NCBI GenBank assembly: GCA_021783855.1
Contig: JAJXTL010000012.1
Location: forward strand, 1,661 to 37,276
Length of the DNA stretch: 35,616 nucleotides
DNA from: Pseudomonadota bacterium
GTDB taxonomy: Bacteria; Pseudomonadota; Gammaproteobacteria; Burkholderiales; Gallionellaceae
Reading direction: 5' to 3'
Shown here: positions 1 to 7,428 of the stretch, piece after piece
How positions within the stretch are numbered: position 1 is the first letter of the stretch
Layout: the number at the start of each line of letters is the position of its first letter
Made by a program: the position numbers and the translations under genes
The notes under the pieces: model-generated
Seen by the model: the letters and a program-made list of their open reading frames with translations, nothing else
The model's database searches: none
Told to the model about the DNA's origin: nothing

Positions 1-1
1 G

Positions 2-64
2 GACTGGAAGGCGGCGCTAAACCGGTTTACTATCCAGTTTGACGATCGGATGCCGCAACATTAA
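2..64 (+). CDS. possible 3' end of an upstream gene (partial)
   Basis: Frame 2 at the left edge is open for 20 codons and ends with a TAA stop at 62-64, with a plausible protein-like tail ending RMPQH. I do not recognise the family. The fragment is too short to exclude a chance open frame, and the gene would begin outside the window. Nothing else coding is visible before the receptor gene at 308. Confidence 0.25.
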   Translation, partial: DWKAALNRFTIQFDDRMPQH

Positions 65-307
65 TGAATTCCGTTTACACAAAATTCAGGACACCCTCTC
101 GCAGTCGTTTCCTTTAACCTTTTTGAATCTTGTCAGGCTTCTCCCCGGTTGGTCTGATTTGGCCGTGCGCGGCTTCAGGCGTAACAAAAAGTTCATCTTT
201 ATTTCACGCTGACTTAAGTCTGTCTGCTTAACCTTCTGCATGCGAAAAGTTTAGCCATTGAGCAGTTTGCTTGATGTCTATTTTATCAAACTAATCAGGG
301 GGTAGGA
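65..307 (+). promoter_or_regulatory. leader region of the TonB receptor gene
   Basis: This is a 243-base non-coding stretch. I see no cobalamin riboswitch landmarks and no recognisable Fur box. A weak sigma70-like pair is possible: TTGAGC at 258-263 and TTTTAT at 281-286, 17 bases apart. A purine-rich AGGGGGTAGGA ribosome binding site at about 297-307 sits directly before the ATG at 308. The control of the receptor therefore cannot be read from the sequence. Confidence 0.3.
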
Positions 308-2503
308 ATGCAAATCGGATTTAATTTCAAAATGAAAAAACTCGCGCGACTCATGTTAAGCGGTGCGTTGATCGCGACGGCTCAGGCATCTTTAGCTCAG
401 GATGCAGTCGATCTGGGAACGGTGCAGAGCAGCGGTGGCGTTGATGATGCAGCAACTCAAAGCAAGGCTGCCGCAAGCTATCAGGCGCCCACGAAGGGCT
501 CTCTTGTGGCGACTGAGCCGCAGTCCATCATCAATCAGCATTACATCCAGGAAAATGCAGCACCTGGCTCCAATTATTCAGATATTGCGTCGATTGCGCC
601 CAGTGTGATGAGCATAGATCCTAACGGTCCCGGCATGATGGAAACACAGGCCTTGTCGATGAGAGGCTTCCAGAACGGTCAGTACAACGTGACGTTTGAT
701 GGCATTCCCTGGGGCGACTCAAATGATTTCTCGCAACACTCGACTTCGTATTTCATGCAACAGGACACGGGTAGCATCGTCGTTGATCGCGGCCCGGGCG
801 ATGCCAGCAATATCGGCAATGCAACTTTTGGCGGAACGATAGCGGTCTCTTCCAAGGATGTCAGTTCAAAGGGCGGTGTCACGCCCTATGCGACAGTGGG
901 AAGCTACAATACCAAGCTGTTTGGAGCAGAGCTGGACACCGGCGTGATGAAAGACGCCGGAGACAGCAGCGCCTTTATCGACTATAAGAATTTTCAATCA
1001 GATGGCTATTTGACCAATGCCGCTCAGCGACGCGAGAACCTGTTCTTCAAATACATCAGGCCGGTAGGCGACGACTCGGTGCTGACCTTGGTCACCATGC
1101 AAAACAAAATTAAACAAAATGTGGCTCTGGGCACAACTGCCGCGAATATGCAGAAATTCGGCACTAACTTCGGTCTCAACAATGACCCGACCAGCCAGGA
1201 TTATGCCGGCTACAACATCGACAACATCACTTCTGATTTTGAGTACGTCGGCTTGAAAAGCCAGCAGGGCAGCTGGGCGATAGACGATAAGCTTTACACC
1301 TATGCCTACTATCACAATGGGTCCAACGGTGTGGATCCCGGCCTTGGGCTGGCCAATGGCACCAGCTATGGCGCAACTAACGTCCCGGGCCAATTGATGA
1401 CCATGAATTACCGATCGGTTGGCAATACGCTGCGCCTGTCCAAACCGGTGGGGTCAGGGCTGCTTGATTTGGGGCTGTGGGTCGACCACCAGTCCAACAA
1501 CCGCTCCCAGATTGAGGTGGATATGACGCTGGGTGGTGCAATAAACCCGTTGGGCGGCGGTGTTAACGGGATAGACCGGTTAATGACCGATACACTGACC
1601 ACCATACAGCCCTATCTGCAATATGAATGGAAGCCGACGAACGATTTAACCGTGACACCCGGAATGAAGTATGTGTCTTTTACCCGAACGCTGGATGCGA
1701 CGGTTAATCAGGGCGCAACCGGTGCACCGTTGAATACTTCACAGACCTGGACTAAGGCATTGCCTACATTGACTGCACGTTACATGGTTCAGCCGGATCT
1801 GTCCGTCTATGCGCAATATGCGCAGGGTATGCTGGCGCCGAATATTAACGCCTTTTATCCGACCAAGGGTACGGTTGCCACTAATCCGGCCACGCTGGAA
1901 CCTTCACAGTCAACCAATTACCAGCTGGGTTCGACCTGGAACAGTAATCGGTTAACGCTGTCCGGTGATATCTATCAGATCGATTTCTCGAATCAAAATA
2001 CCCCGGTGCCGTGCGGAATTTATACCTGCTATAACAATACGGGCGGCGTGAAGTACAGTGGCATCGAGGGCGAGGGGACTTATGTGGTCGGTGCGGGCGT
2101 CAGTCTTTATGGCAACTATGCCATCAACAATTATTCTGTAAGCACAGCCGGCACGGTATTGCAGAACATACCCAAGAATACCGCTTCGGCTGGCCTGATT
2201 TATAACCAGGGCCCGGCGTATGCTTCGCTGATTGCCAAGGAAGTCGGAAAACGTTACAGCGGTGTTGATGTCAACAACAATGCGATTCCTATGTCTAGCT
2301 ATACTATCGTGAACTTTGCCTCAAGTTATGCACTTAACAAGAGTGATATGCTCGGTAAAGATGCCAGAGTTGGATTTCAAATCAATAACTTGCTGAACAG
2401 AAATTCAATTTACGCGTCATTTGCCAATGATGCTAACGGCAACCCGATGTTCTATGCGATACCGACCCGCGGCTTCATGCTGAGCCTTTCCGTCGATATG
2501 TAA
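308..2503 (+). CDS. TonB-dependent outer-membrane receptor
   Basis: The 731-residue product is an outer-membrane receptor for energised uptake of a substrate. Residues 9-30 form a signal peptide (MKKLARLMLSGALIATAQ followed by ASLA), with cleavage expected near residue 30. DLGTVQ at 35-40 is a plausible TonB box. A plug domain spans about 65-185 (SMRGF at 117-121 and FDGIPWGD at 130-137 are typical plug motifs). The rest is rich in alternating aromatic and polar residues expected of a 22-strand barrel, although the last residue is Met rather than the usual Phe or Trp. The start at 308 is supported by a strong Shine-Dalgarno; an in-frame ATG at 332 begins the classical signal peptide and is the alternative. 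The gene is followed by exbB-exbD-tonB, so its energising system is encoded with it. The substrate is unknown. The nearby phosphoesterase makes a phosphorylated ligand or a phosphate-starvation role possible, but that is only inference. Confidence 0.9.
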   Translation: MQIGFNFKMKKLARLMLSGALIATAQASLAQDAVDLGTVQSSGGVDDAATQSKAAASYQAPTKGSLVATEPQSIINQHYIQENAAPGSNYSDIASIAPSVMSIDPNGPGMMETQALSMRGFQNGQYNVTFDGIPWGDSNDFSQHSTSYFMQQDTGSIVVDRGPGDASNIGNATFGGTIAVSSKDVSSKGGVTPYATVGSYNTKLFGAELDTGVMKDAGDSSAFIDYKNFQSDGYLTNAAQRRENLFFKYIRPVGDDSVLTLVTMQNKIKQNVALGTTAANMQKFGTNFGLNNDPTSQDYAGYNIDNITSDFEYVGLKSQQGSWAIDDKLYTYAYYHNGSNGVDPGLGLANGTSYGATNVPGQLMTMNYRSVGNTLRLSKPVGSGLLDLGLWVDHQSNNRSQIEVDMTLGGAINPLGGGVNGIDRLMTDTLTTIQPYLQYEWKPTNDLTVTPGMKYVSFTRTLDATVNQGATGAPLNTSQTWTKALPTLTARYMVQPDLSVYAQYAQGMLAPNINAFYPTKGTVATNPATLEPSQSTNYQLGSTWNSNRLTLSGDIYQIDFSNQNTPVPCGIYTCYNNTGGVKYSGIEGEGTYVVGAGVSLYGNYAINNYSVSTAGTVLQNIPKNTASAGLIYNQGPAYASLIAKEVGKRYSGVDVNNNAIPMSSYTIVNFASSYALNKSDMLGKDARVGFQINNLLNRNSIYASFANDANGNPMFYAIPTRGFMLSLSVDM

Positions 2504-2548
2504 AAGTTGGTAATTTGTTTAATGTGACATTGTTTAACGATTCGTGCG

Positions 2549-2580
2549 CCCTCCAACGCTTAATTAGCAAGGTTGGAGGG
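2549..2580 (+). other. intercistronic stem-loop between receptor gene and exbB
   Basis: CCCTCCAAC (2549-2557) pairs perfectly with GTTGGAGGG (2572-2580). The short inner GCT/AGC and flanking GCGC/GCGC can extend the stem. No T-run follows, so it is not a classical terminator. It more likely reduces or buffers expression of the downstream exbBD-tonB genes or stabilises the receptor mRNA. Confidence 0.6.
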
Positions 2581-2667
2581 GGAAGCGCGGCGAGTCTTGT
2601 CATCGGTTCAGGCAAATTTGCCATGCCCGTTTGATTAACCCTTATATGCCTATCAGCTACCACTATT

Positions 2668-3339
2668 ATGAATATTAACCATATCTTTGCACTTGCCAAC
2701 GAATCGGGCGGAACGCTCTATTTGATGGTTTTGCTACTGTTGGTCGCCTTGACGGTGATCATTGAACGAAGCCGCTATCTGTCCAATATGCTGGAGGGTG
2801 GAACAGAACTGATCAAGATGCTAAAAAAGGGAGAAGGGGCGACTTCCGGTTTCATCCTGCCGGGGAAACTCGCGCAGTTGCCTCATGCCCGCCTTTTTGA
2901 GATAGTGAAGGCTGAAGCCACCAGTGTTGATCGAGCCAGCCTTGATGGGCATCTCGAAGAAGCCATCATGCACGAAGTGCCGACACTGGATCACTCGCTG
3001 TGGATGCTAGACACCGTGATCACGCTGGCTCCGCTGCTGGGGTTGTTCGGCACGATTATCGGCATGTTCAATGCGTTTCATGCGCTGGGCGACGTCGCGA
3101 ATGACGCAACACAGGTCACGGGCGGCATTGCCGAGGCGCTGATCGCAACGGCTTCCGGGCTGTTCATCGCAATGATCGGACTGGTGTTCTTTAATGCCTT
3201 ATACACGCGCGTTCGTGTCATCATGCATCAGCTTGAAACAATCAAGATCATGTTGTTAAACCGTTATGAGCAGTTCGACGGGAAGTTGCCGTCCGGACAA
3301 GGCGCGATCGGCGTAATCCGCGCTCAGGCGAGAGGTTGA
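2668..3339 (+). CDS. exbB: ExbB, MotA/TolQ/ExbB proton-channel protein
   Basis: The 223-residue inner-membrane protein belongs to the MotA/TolQ/ExbB family, which with ExbD converts proton motive force into TonB movement. Three membrane segments are visible at about 16-33, 112-134 and 154-178. The large cytoplasmic loop lies between the first and second segments. The APLLGLFGTIIGM stretch (121-133) and the GGIAEALIATASGL stretch (152-165) are the signature regions of the family. No strong Shine-Dalgarno precedes the ATG, which fits dependence on transcription from the receptor gene 165 bases upstream. It is one base from exbD. A TolQ assignment is less likely because exbD and tonB follow and no tolA, tolB or pal is present. 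Confidence 0.92.
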   Translation: MNINHIFALANESGGTLYLMVLLLLVALTVIIERSRYLSNMLEGGTELIKMLKKGEGATSGFILPGKLAQLPHARLFEIVKAEATSVDRASLDGHLEEAIMHEVPTLDHSLWMLDTVITLAPLLGLFGTIIGMFNAFHALGDVANDATQVTGGIAEALIATASGLFIAMIGLVFFNALYTRVRVIMHQLETIKIMLLNRYEQFDGKLPSGQGAIGVIRAQARG

Positions 3340-3340
3340 T

Positions 3341-3733
3341 ATGAGGTATATGGCAACCCGCAAGGCGCGCATCGAGATCATCCCGATGATCGATATCATG
3401 CTTTTCCTGTTGGTGTTTTTTGCAATGCTTACGCTGCGCATGATTCCCACCTCGGGTCACGTGACGAAATTACCGACAAGTTCAACTGCCGTCGCCATCC
3501 CGCCGGCCAAATTGCTGGTTGAAATCAGTCAGGACGGCTCGCTTTTAGTGGAAAGCCGCGTCCTGACGCCGGCGCAGTTGACCGATCTGTTGCGTCAGCG
3601 CGGCAGCAATAAAACTGCCGTGACCATTGCGGGCAACGACACTTCTTCGCTGCAGCAGGTGATGAGCGTCATCGACGCGGTCAAGGCAGGGGGCGCAACC
3701 GAGATCGGCCTTGCCGCACGTACGGCCAAATAA
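3341..3733 (+). CDS. exbD: ExbD, biopolymer transport protein
   Basis: The 130-residue protein has a short cytoplasmic N-terminus, one transmembrane helix (about 14-31) and a periplasmic domain. This is the standard ExbD/TolR layout. Asp18 in the helix (PMIDIMLFLL) matches the essential proton-pathway aspartate of the family. The ATG follows the exbB stop after one base, and an in-frame ATG nine bases downstream is an alternative start. The gene works with ExbB and TonB of the same module in the inner membrane. Confidence 0.92.
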   Translation: MRYMATRKARIEIIPMIDIMLFLLVFFAMLTLRMIPTSGHVTKLPTSSTAVAIPPAKLLVEISQDGSLLVESRVLTPAQLTDLLRQRGSNKTAVTIAGNDTSSLQQVMSVIDAVKAGGATEIGLAARTAK

Positions 3734-3738
3734 CTGCA

Positions 3739-4386
3739 ATGCCTATACAGTATAGTCGTCGTCCATGGCAGGCTTTCAGTCTGGCAATCCTCGTTGAAAT
3801 CATTCTGCTGGTTGGTGCAGGCGTTTTGCTGGCCAGGGTTGCCGTGAAAAAGCCCGTGCCGGAGCCTGTAACCATCACGTTGCTAAATGCAGAAAAACAG
3901 CCAGTGAAGCCGTTCGAAAAACCGCCCGCCGAGCTGCCGAAACCGAAAGTTATGCAGCCCAAAGCGCATCCGCAAATGCCAACGCCGCAAGTGACGGCCC
4001 CGCCTCCTGCGCAGTCAGTGCCAGCGACGCAGATGCCAACTGCGTTCACCCAGCCCGTGCCGCCGGAACCTGCTCCCACACCTGTTGTTGACACGAGCAA
4101 GGCCAAGGCAAGCGAACTTTATGCGGCGAAAGTGCACGCGGCAGTGCAGGCTGCTCATAACTATCCGCCTGCTGCGGCTGCGATGGGTTATACCGGACGA
4201 GTGCGCGTTGAGTTCAACTTGCGTGACGGCATCCCGAGTAACCCGCGTATTCTGGTTCCAAGCAAAATCGGCATGATAGATCGGGCTGCATTGAGTGCAG
4301 TGCAAAACGCACACTATCCGGCGCCGCCTTCAGAATTGCGGGGGGAAGATATACTTTATCAGGTGTGGGTCGAATTCAATCGCTAA
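3739..4386 (+). CDS. tonB: TonB energy transducer
   Basis: The 215-residue protein has an N-terminal membrane anchor (about 12-33) and a long Pro/Lys-rich periplasmic linker (about 38-115, with many PKP, PPA and PAPTP units). Its C-terminal TonB domain covers about 130-215 (YTGRVRVEFNLRDG, then AALSAVQNAHYP). This is the classic architecture for spanning the periplasm and contacting the TonB box of a receptor. The ATG lies five bases after the exbD stop, so the two are translationally linked. It presumably serves the receptor encoded at 308-2503. Confidence 0.92.
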   Translation: MPIQYSRRPWQAFSLAILVEIILLVGAGVLLARVAVKKPVPEPVTITLLNAEKQPVKPFEKPPAELPKPKVMQPKAHPQMPTPQVTAPPPAQSVPATQMPTAFTQPVPPEPAPTPVVDTSKAKASELYAAKVHAAVQAAHNYPPAAAAMGYTGRVRVEFNLRDGIPSNPRILVPSKIGMIDRAALSAVQNAHYPAPPSELRGEDILYQVWVEFNR

Positions 4387-4396
4387 TAAAGGCCTT

Positions 4397-5782
4397 ATGT
4401 TCAAGTCGTTGAGACGCTTAACGTTCGCTTCGCTTATCCTGCTTGCGAGTGCCGATGTGGCACAGGCGGGTACGGCTTTCGTCGTGCTGGGGGAAAACGG
4501 CAAGCCGGTGGCTCGGCTGGTGACGGCGGATGCGCAATGTCCGCTGATCCGCTTCGATGCACATGAAGTGCGGATGGATGTGCGTGAGCGGCCGGCATTC
4601 CTGCCATTACGGCCTACAGGTTCCGCGCCTGCCGACTCCAAACCATCCGTATTTCCTCTGCTGACTTGTGAAAAAAGCATCCCGTCGGGCACCCGGCGCG
4701 CCATGATAGGCGATCTTCTCCTGCCCTTGCCTGCCAGGGAATTCAAACGGATCGTGGTGATCGGCGATACAGGCTGTCGCCTGAAAAGAGCAGACGGAGC
4801 CTATCAGGCATGCAATGATGAGAGTCTATATCCATTTGCCAGGGTTGCGGCGGCTGCTGCAAACTGGAAGCCTGATCTGGTTGTGCATGTGGGTGATTAC
4901 CATTACCGTGAAAATGCTTGTCCTGAGGGTAATGCCGGCTGTGCAGGCAGCCCATGGGGTTACGGTTGGGATGCATGGCAGGCCGATTTCTTTACGCCCG
5001 GCGCATCGTTATTGAAAGCGGCGCCCTGGGTCATGGTGCGTGGCAATCATGAGTCTTGTGCGCGAGCAGGGCAGGGCTGGTGGCGCATGATGGATTCGCG
5101 TCCGCTGCTTGCGGGGCGCGATTGTAACGATGCAGCTAACGACAACCGGGGCGACTTCAGCGATCCATATGCTGTCCCGCTGGGTGGCGGCGCACAATTG
5201 ATTGTCATGGATACTTCGAAAACCATCAACGGTGTCATTCCGCAAGGCGACATTCGGCAGATCAGGTATCGCGACCTGTATAAAAAGCTCGAAACATTAT
5301 CGCGTCAGGCGGATTTCAATATTGCAGTTAACCATCATCCCATACTGGGCTTTGGCGCCTATCGGGACAAGCAGGGCAGGGTGGCCCTGTATCCCGGCAA
5401 TCAGGGTATTCAATCTGCATTCGGCGTCATTAATCCTTTGATTTTACCGCCGCGTATTGATGTGTTGCTGTCCGGCCATGTCCATGCATGGCAGGAAGTG
5501 AGTTTTTCGAGCCCGCATCCTACGCAGTTTGTGGCGGGTTTCTCGGGCACGATGGAAGACCTGGTGCCGCTGCCTGAACAGTTGCCGGAAGGTGCTACGC
5601 CAGCACCCGGCGCCGTGGTTGAGCACATGAGTTCATGGGTCGATGGATTCGGCTTCATGACGATGGAGCGAAAAGGATACCGGCAATGGGATGTCAAAGT
5701 CTGGGACACGGAGGGGAAAATACGCAACACCTGTGTCATTGACGGCAACCGTTCCATCTGCGATCTGACGCAAGTCAAATAG
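4397..5782 (+). CDS. exported calcineurin-like metallophosphoesterase
   Basis: The start at 4397 is chosen because it follows an AAAGG ribosome binding site, lies ten bases after the tonB stop and begins a signal peptide (residues 1-24, ending ADVAQA). The longer open frame back to 4295 overlaps tonB and is unlikely. The 461-residue protein has the ordered metal-binding motifs of the calcineurin-like phosphoesterase fold: GDTG (123-126), GDYHYRE (from 166), GNHE (216-219), NHH (312-314) and GHVH (360-363). All expected ligands are present, so it should be an active periplasmic or secreted phosphomonoesterase or diesterase. The substrate cannot be told. Its position at the end of a TonB uptake operon suggests that it processes the imported ligand or releases phosphate outside the inner membrane. 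Confidence 0.85.
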   Translation: MFKSLRRLTFASLILLASADVAQAGTAFVVLGENGKPVARLVTADAQCPLIRFDAHEVRMDVRERPAFLPLRPTGSAPADSKPSVFPLLTCEKSIPSGTRRAMIGDLLLPLPAREFKRIVVIGDTGCRLKRADGAYQACNDESLYPFARVAAAAANWKPDLVVHVGDYHYRENACPEGNAGCAGSPWGYGWDAWQADFFTPGASLLKAAPWVMVRGNHESCARAGQGWWRMMDSRPLLAGRDCNDAANDNRGDFSDPYAVPLGGGAQLIVMDTSKTINGVIPQGDIRQIRYRDLYKKLETLSRQADFNIAVNHHPILGFGAYRDKQGRVALYPGNQGIQSAFGVINPLILPPRIDVLLSGHVHAWQEVSFSSPHPTQFVAGFSGTMEDLVPLPEQLPEGATPAPGAVVEHMSSWVDGFGFMTMERKGYRQWDVKVWDTEGKIRNTCVIDGNRSICDLTQVK

Positions 5783-6234
5783 AAATTTCCGGTATTGCTG
5801 CCGGATTTTCGCGGATTTGTACGACGCCGGGATAAGCGTTCATCCCTTTATGAAGACAGGTCAAGCTGGTGTAAGTGAACTTTCCGGCACAATTACACCT
5901 TCCCGGAATATTTCAGACATTGCTAAAAATAAATTCCAATTCACGGCAGCCGGATTTCTTCATCATTTGCCTTGCTGCTCCGCTTCCCATCCTTTGCAGG
6001 ACAGGGTGATATAACAAAAGACAGGTCTGGCACCGGTGCGATACTGATGGTGCGCGGTCAAAAAAATGCCCCTGAACCGTCAAGGCCAGGGGCGAAGTTC
6101 TTAACAATTTAGGGAGAGTTAAGATACCCATCCAGGGGGGAGATGGGTGATAGCTTGCGCTAACTGAATACTCAGGCAAGCATATTTGCAAAAAGTTCAT
6201 CGAAATATAAAAATATTTGACCGCTCACCACAAG
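5783..6234. other. non-coding region between phosphoesterase gene and rdgC
   Basis: About 450 bases without a credible gene. A weak + strand stem (TCCGG/CCGGA near 5789-5804, then TTTT) may end the TonB operon. On the - strand three stem-loops follow each other: ACCCATC/GATGGGT (6126-6148), CTTAAC/GTTAAG (6100-6123) and the terminator at 6060-6093. Open frames here (5817-6014 on + and 5913-6200 on -) have no ribosome binding site or protein-like composition; the second runs through the terminator. Confidence 0.6.
6060..6093 (-). terminator. Rho-independent terminator, - strand
   Basis: Read on the - strand, GCCCCTG (6093-6087) pairs with CAGGGGC (6074-6068) around a 12-base loop, and a run of Ts follows at 6066-6060. 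This is a strong intrinsic terminator. It lies about 140 bases after the rdgC stop, so it ends either rdgC or a small RNA between rdgC and this point. Confidence 0.75.
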
Positions 6235-7137
6235 CTACTTGCCAATGACTTCCCCGCCCAGCGCGCAGGTCAGGTCAGTCAGCATTTTTGCCAGTTCGCC
6301 GGTCATCAGCGTGAAATCGAGCTCGAACATCTCGTCGGCAGAGTCAGCCAGCGTGGTTGACTCTTCCTTGATGATGTCCAGGAATTCCAGCCGTTTGATT
6401 TGCAGTTGTTCGGTCAGCACGAAAGAAATACGGCTGTTCCAGGTGAGTCCCAGACGGGTTGCACGTTTGCCCGCCGCGATATGGGATCGAATTTCATCAC
6501 CTTCCAGCGCATGATGGGCATAACGGACGGTGGCGCGGCTCTCCCCGGTGGCGCGCAGTTCCAGCTCGCGGTCTATGGTGAAACCTGCCGGCGCATTGTC
6601 GCCGGCAAGCCAGTCGGTCATGGCGGAAATAGGGGAGAGTTCGGTGTGCAGCGCTCTGAGAGGCAAATCATCCAGCGTCTTGTTTAAAAACTCAAGCAGT
6701 TCTTCGGCGCGTGCGATGGATGCGGCATCGATGATCAGGCGTCCGTTGACAGTATCCAGCCAGGCATAGGTTGTGCGCAATAGCGCAAAGGCTTTGGGGA
6801 GCAGCTCTTCGGTGACGGCTTCCTTGATGTTTTTAAGTTCACGGCGGCCGACTTTGTAGCCCTGTTGTGCTTCGATATCGGTGACGCGCTCTTTGGTAAA
6901 GCGGTTAATGACGGAGGCAGGCAATAATTTTTGCTCGACCCCAAGCGCAAACAGGATTTGCCCGTTGGCTGCGTGAACAAGGCGGTCGTCTCCGCGGCAG
7001 GAAACCCAGCCGCGATTCTGTTTGTCCAGGCCGCTGCAAGGCTGTAGCGGTTTGAGCGCCAGTTTTTCCGCAAGCGTCTCGGCGCTAATCGCACAATCGG
7101 CGGGCAGACGATAGATGAAGATGTTTTTAAACCACAT
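6235..7137 (-). CDS. rdgC: recombination-associated protein RdgC
   Basis: The 300-residue product matches RdgC throughout: MWFKNIFIYRL at the start, the conserved GWVS region near 47-50, a central RRELKNIKEAVTEELLPKAF stretch, and a C-terminal FELDFTLMTGELAKML. RdgC is a nucleoid-associated ring-shaped dimer that binds DNA and limits RecA filament activity. Its length is typical. The start has an AAGGA ribosome binding site eight bases upstream and a sigma70 promoter just behind it. It is transcribed divergently from slt and appears to be monocistronic, ending toward the terminator at 6060-6093. Confidence 0.95.
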   Translation of the reverse strand: MWFKNIFIYRLPADCAISAETLAEKLALKPLQPCSGLDKQNRGWVSCRGDDRLVHAANGQILFALGVEQKLLPASVINRFTKERVTDIEAQQGYKVGRRELKNIKEAVTEELLPKAFALLRTTYAWLDTVNGRLIIDAASIARAEELLEFLNKTLDDLPLRALHTELSPISAMTDWLAGDNAPAGFTIDRELELRATGESRATVRYAHHALEGDEIRSHIAAGKRATRLGLTWNSRISFVLTEQLQIKRLEFLDIIKEESTTLADSADEMFELDFTLMTGELAKMLTDLTCALGGEVIGK

Positions 7138-7163
7138 GGTGGAATTCCTTCAGAAAACTGTCG

Positions 7164-7193
7164 ATTATACAGAGCAAATAACGGGCATGGCAA
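7164..7193 (-). promoter_or_regulatory. sigma70 promoter of rdgC
   Basis: On the - strand, TTGCCA (7193-7188) and a perfect TATAAT (7169-7164) are separated by 18 bases. The expected transcription start is near 7157, about 20 bases before the rdgC ATG at 7137. Confidence 0.75.
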
Positions 7194-7251
7194 AGTTGCG
7201 ACCCCTGATTAATACAATGATTTTCGAAGGGTTGATGCAAGCTGGCCATAC

Positions 7252-7320
7252 CCGTTTCCCCTCTCTCTTAACTCTCTCCCGCGAGCGTGGGAGAGGAGCA
7301 CGGTCTCGCTACGCGAGTTT
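7252..7320. repeat. family A palindromic repeat, copy 1 (intergenic)
   Basis: The core CTCTCCC GCGAGCGT GGGAGAG (7274-7295) is an imperfect palindrome, followed by TCTCGCTACGCGAG (7303-7316), the second conserved module. The same two modules recur near 13550, 17026, 20921 and 23003. This copy lies harmlessly between the divergent rdgC and slt genes. G/C-rich palindromes of this general CCCTCTCCC type are common in proteobacterial genomes. Confidence 0.8.
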
Positions 7321-7428
7321 TACATGAACCTGCAAGTTCTGATTTGATAAATTGAGTGTCAGCGCGGGGCCGGTGTCCGCCGACGATATGGTATGCTCAT
7401 CGGAAGTTCAGTTAGCAATGATTCATTG

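Noticed and set aside
65..307. cobalamin riboswitch or Fur box before the TonB receptor gene
   Set aside because: None of the conserved riboswitch sequences and no GATAATGATAATC-like site could be found.
5913..6200. 95-codon - strand frame between the phosphoesterase gene and rdgC
   Set aside because: It runs through the terminator hairpin and has no protein-like features.
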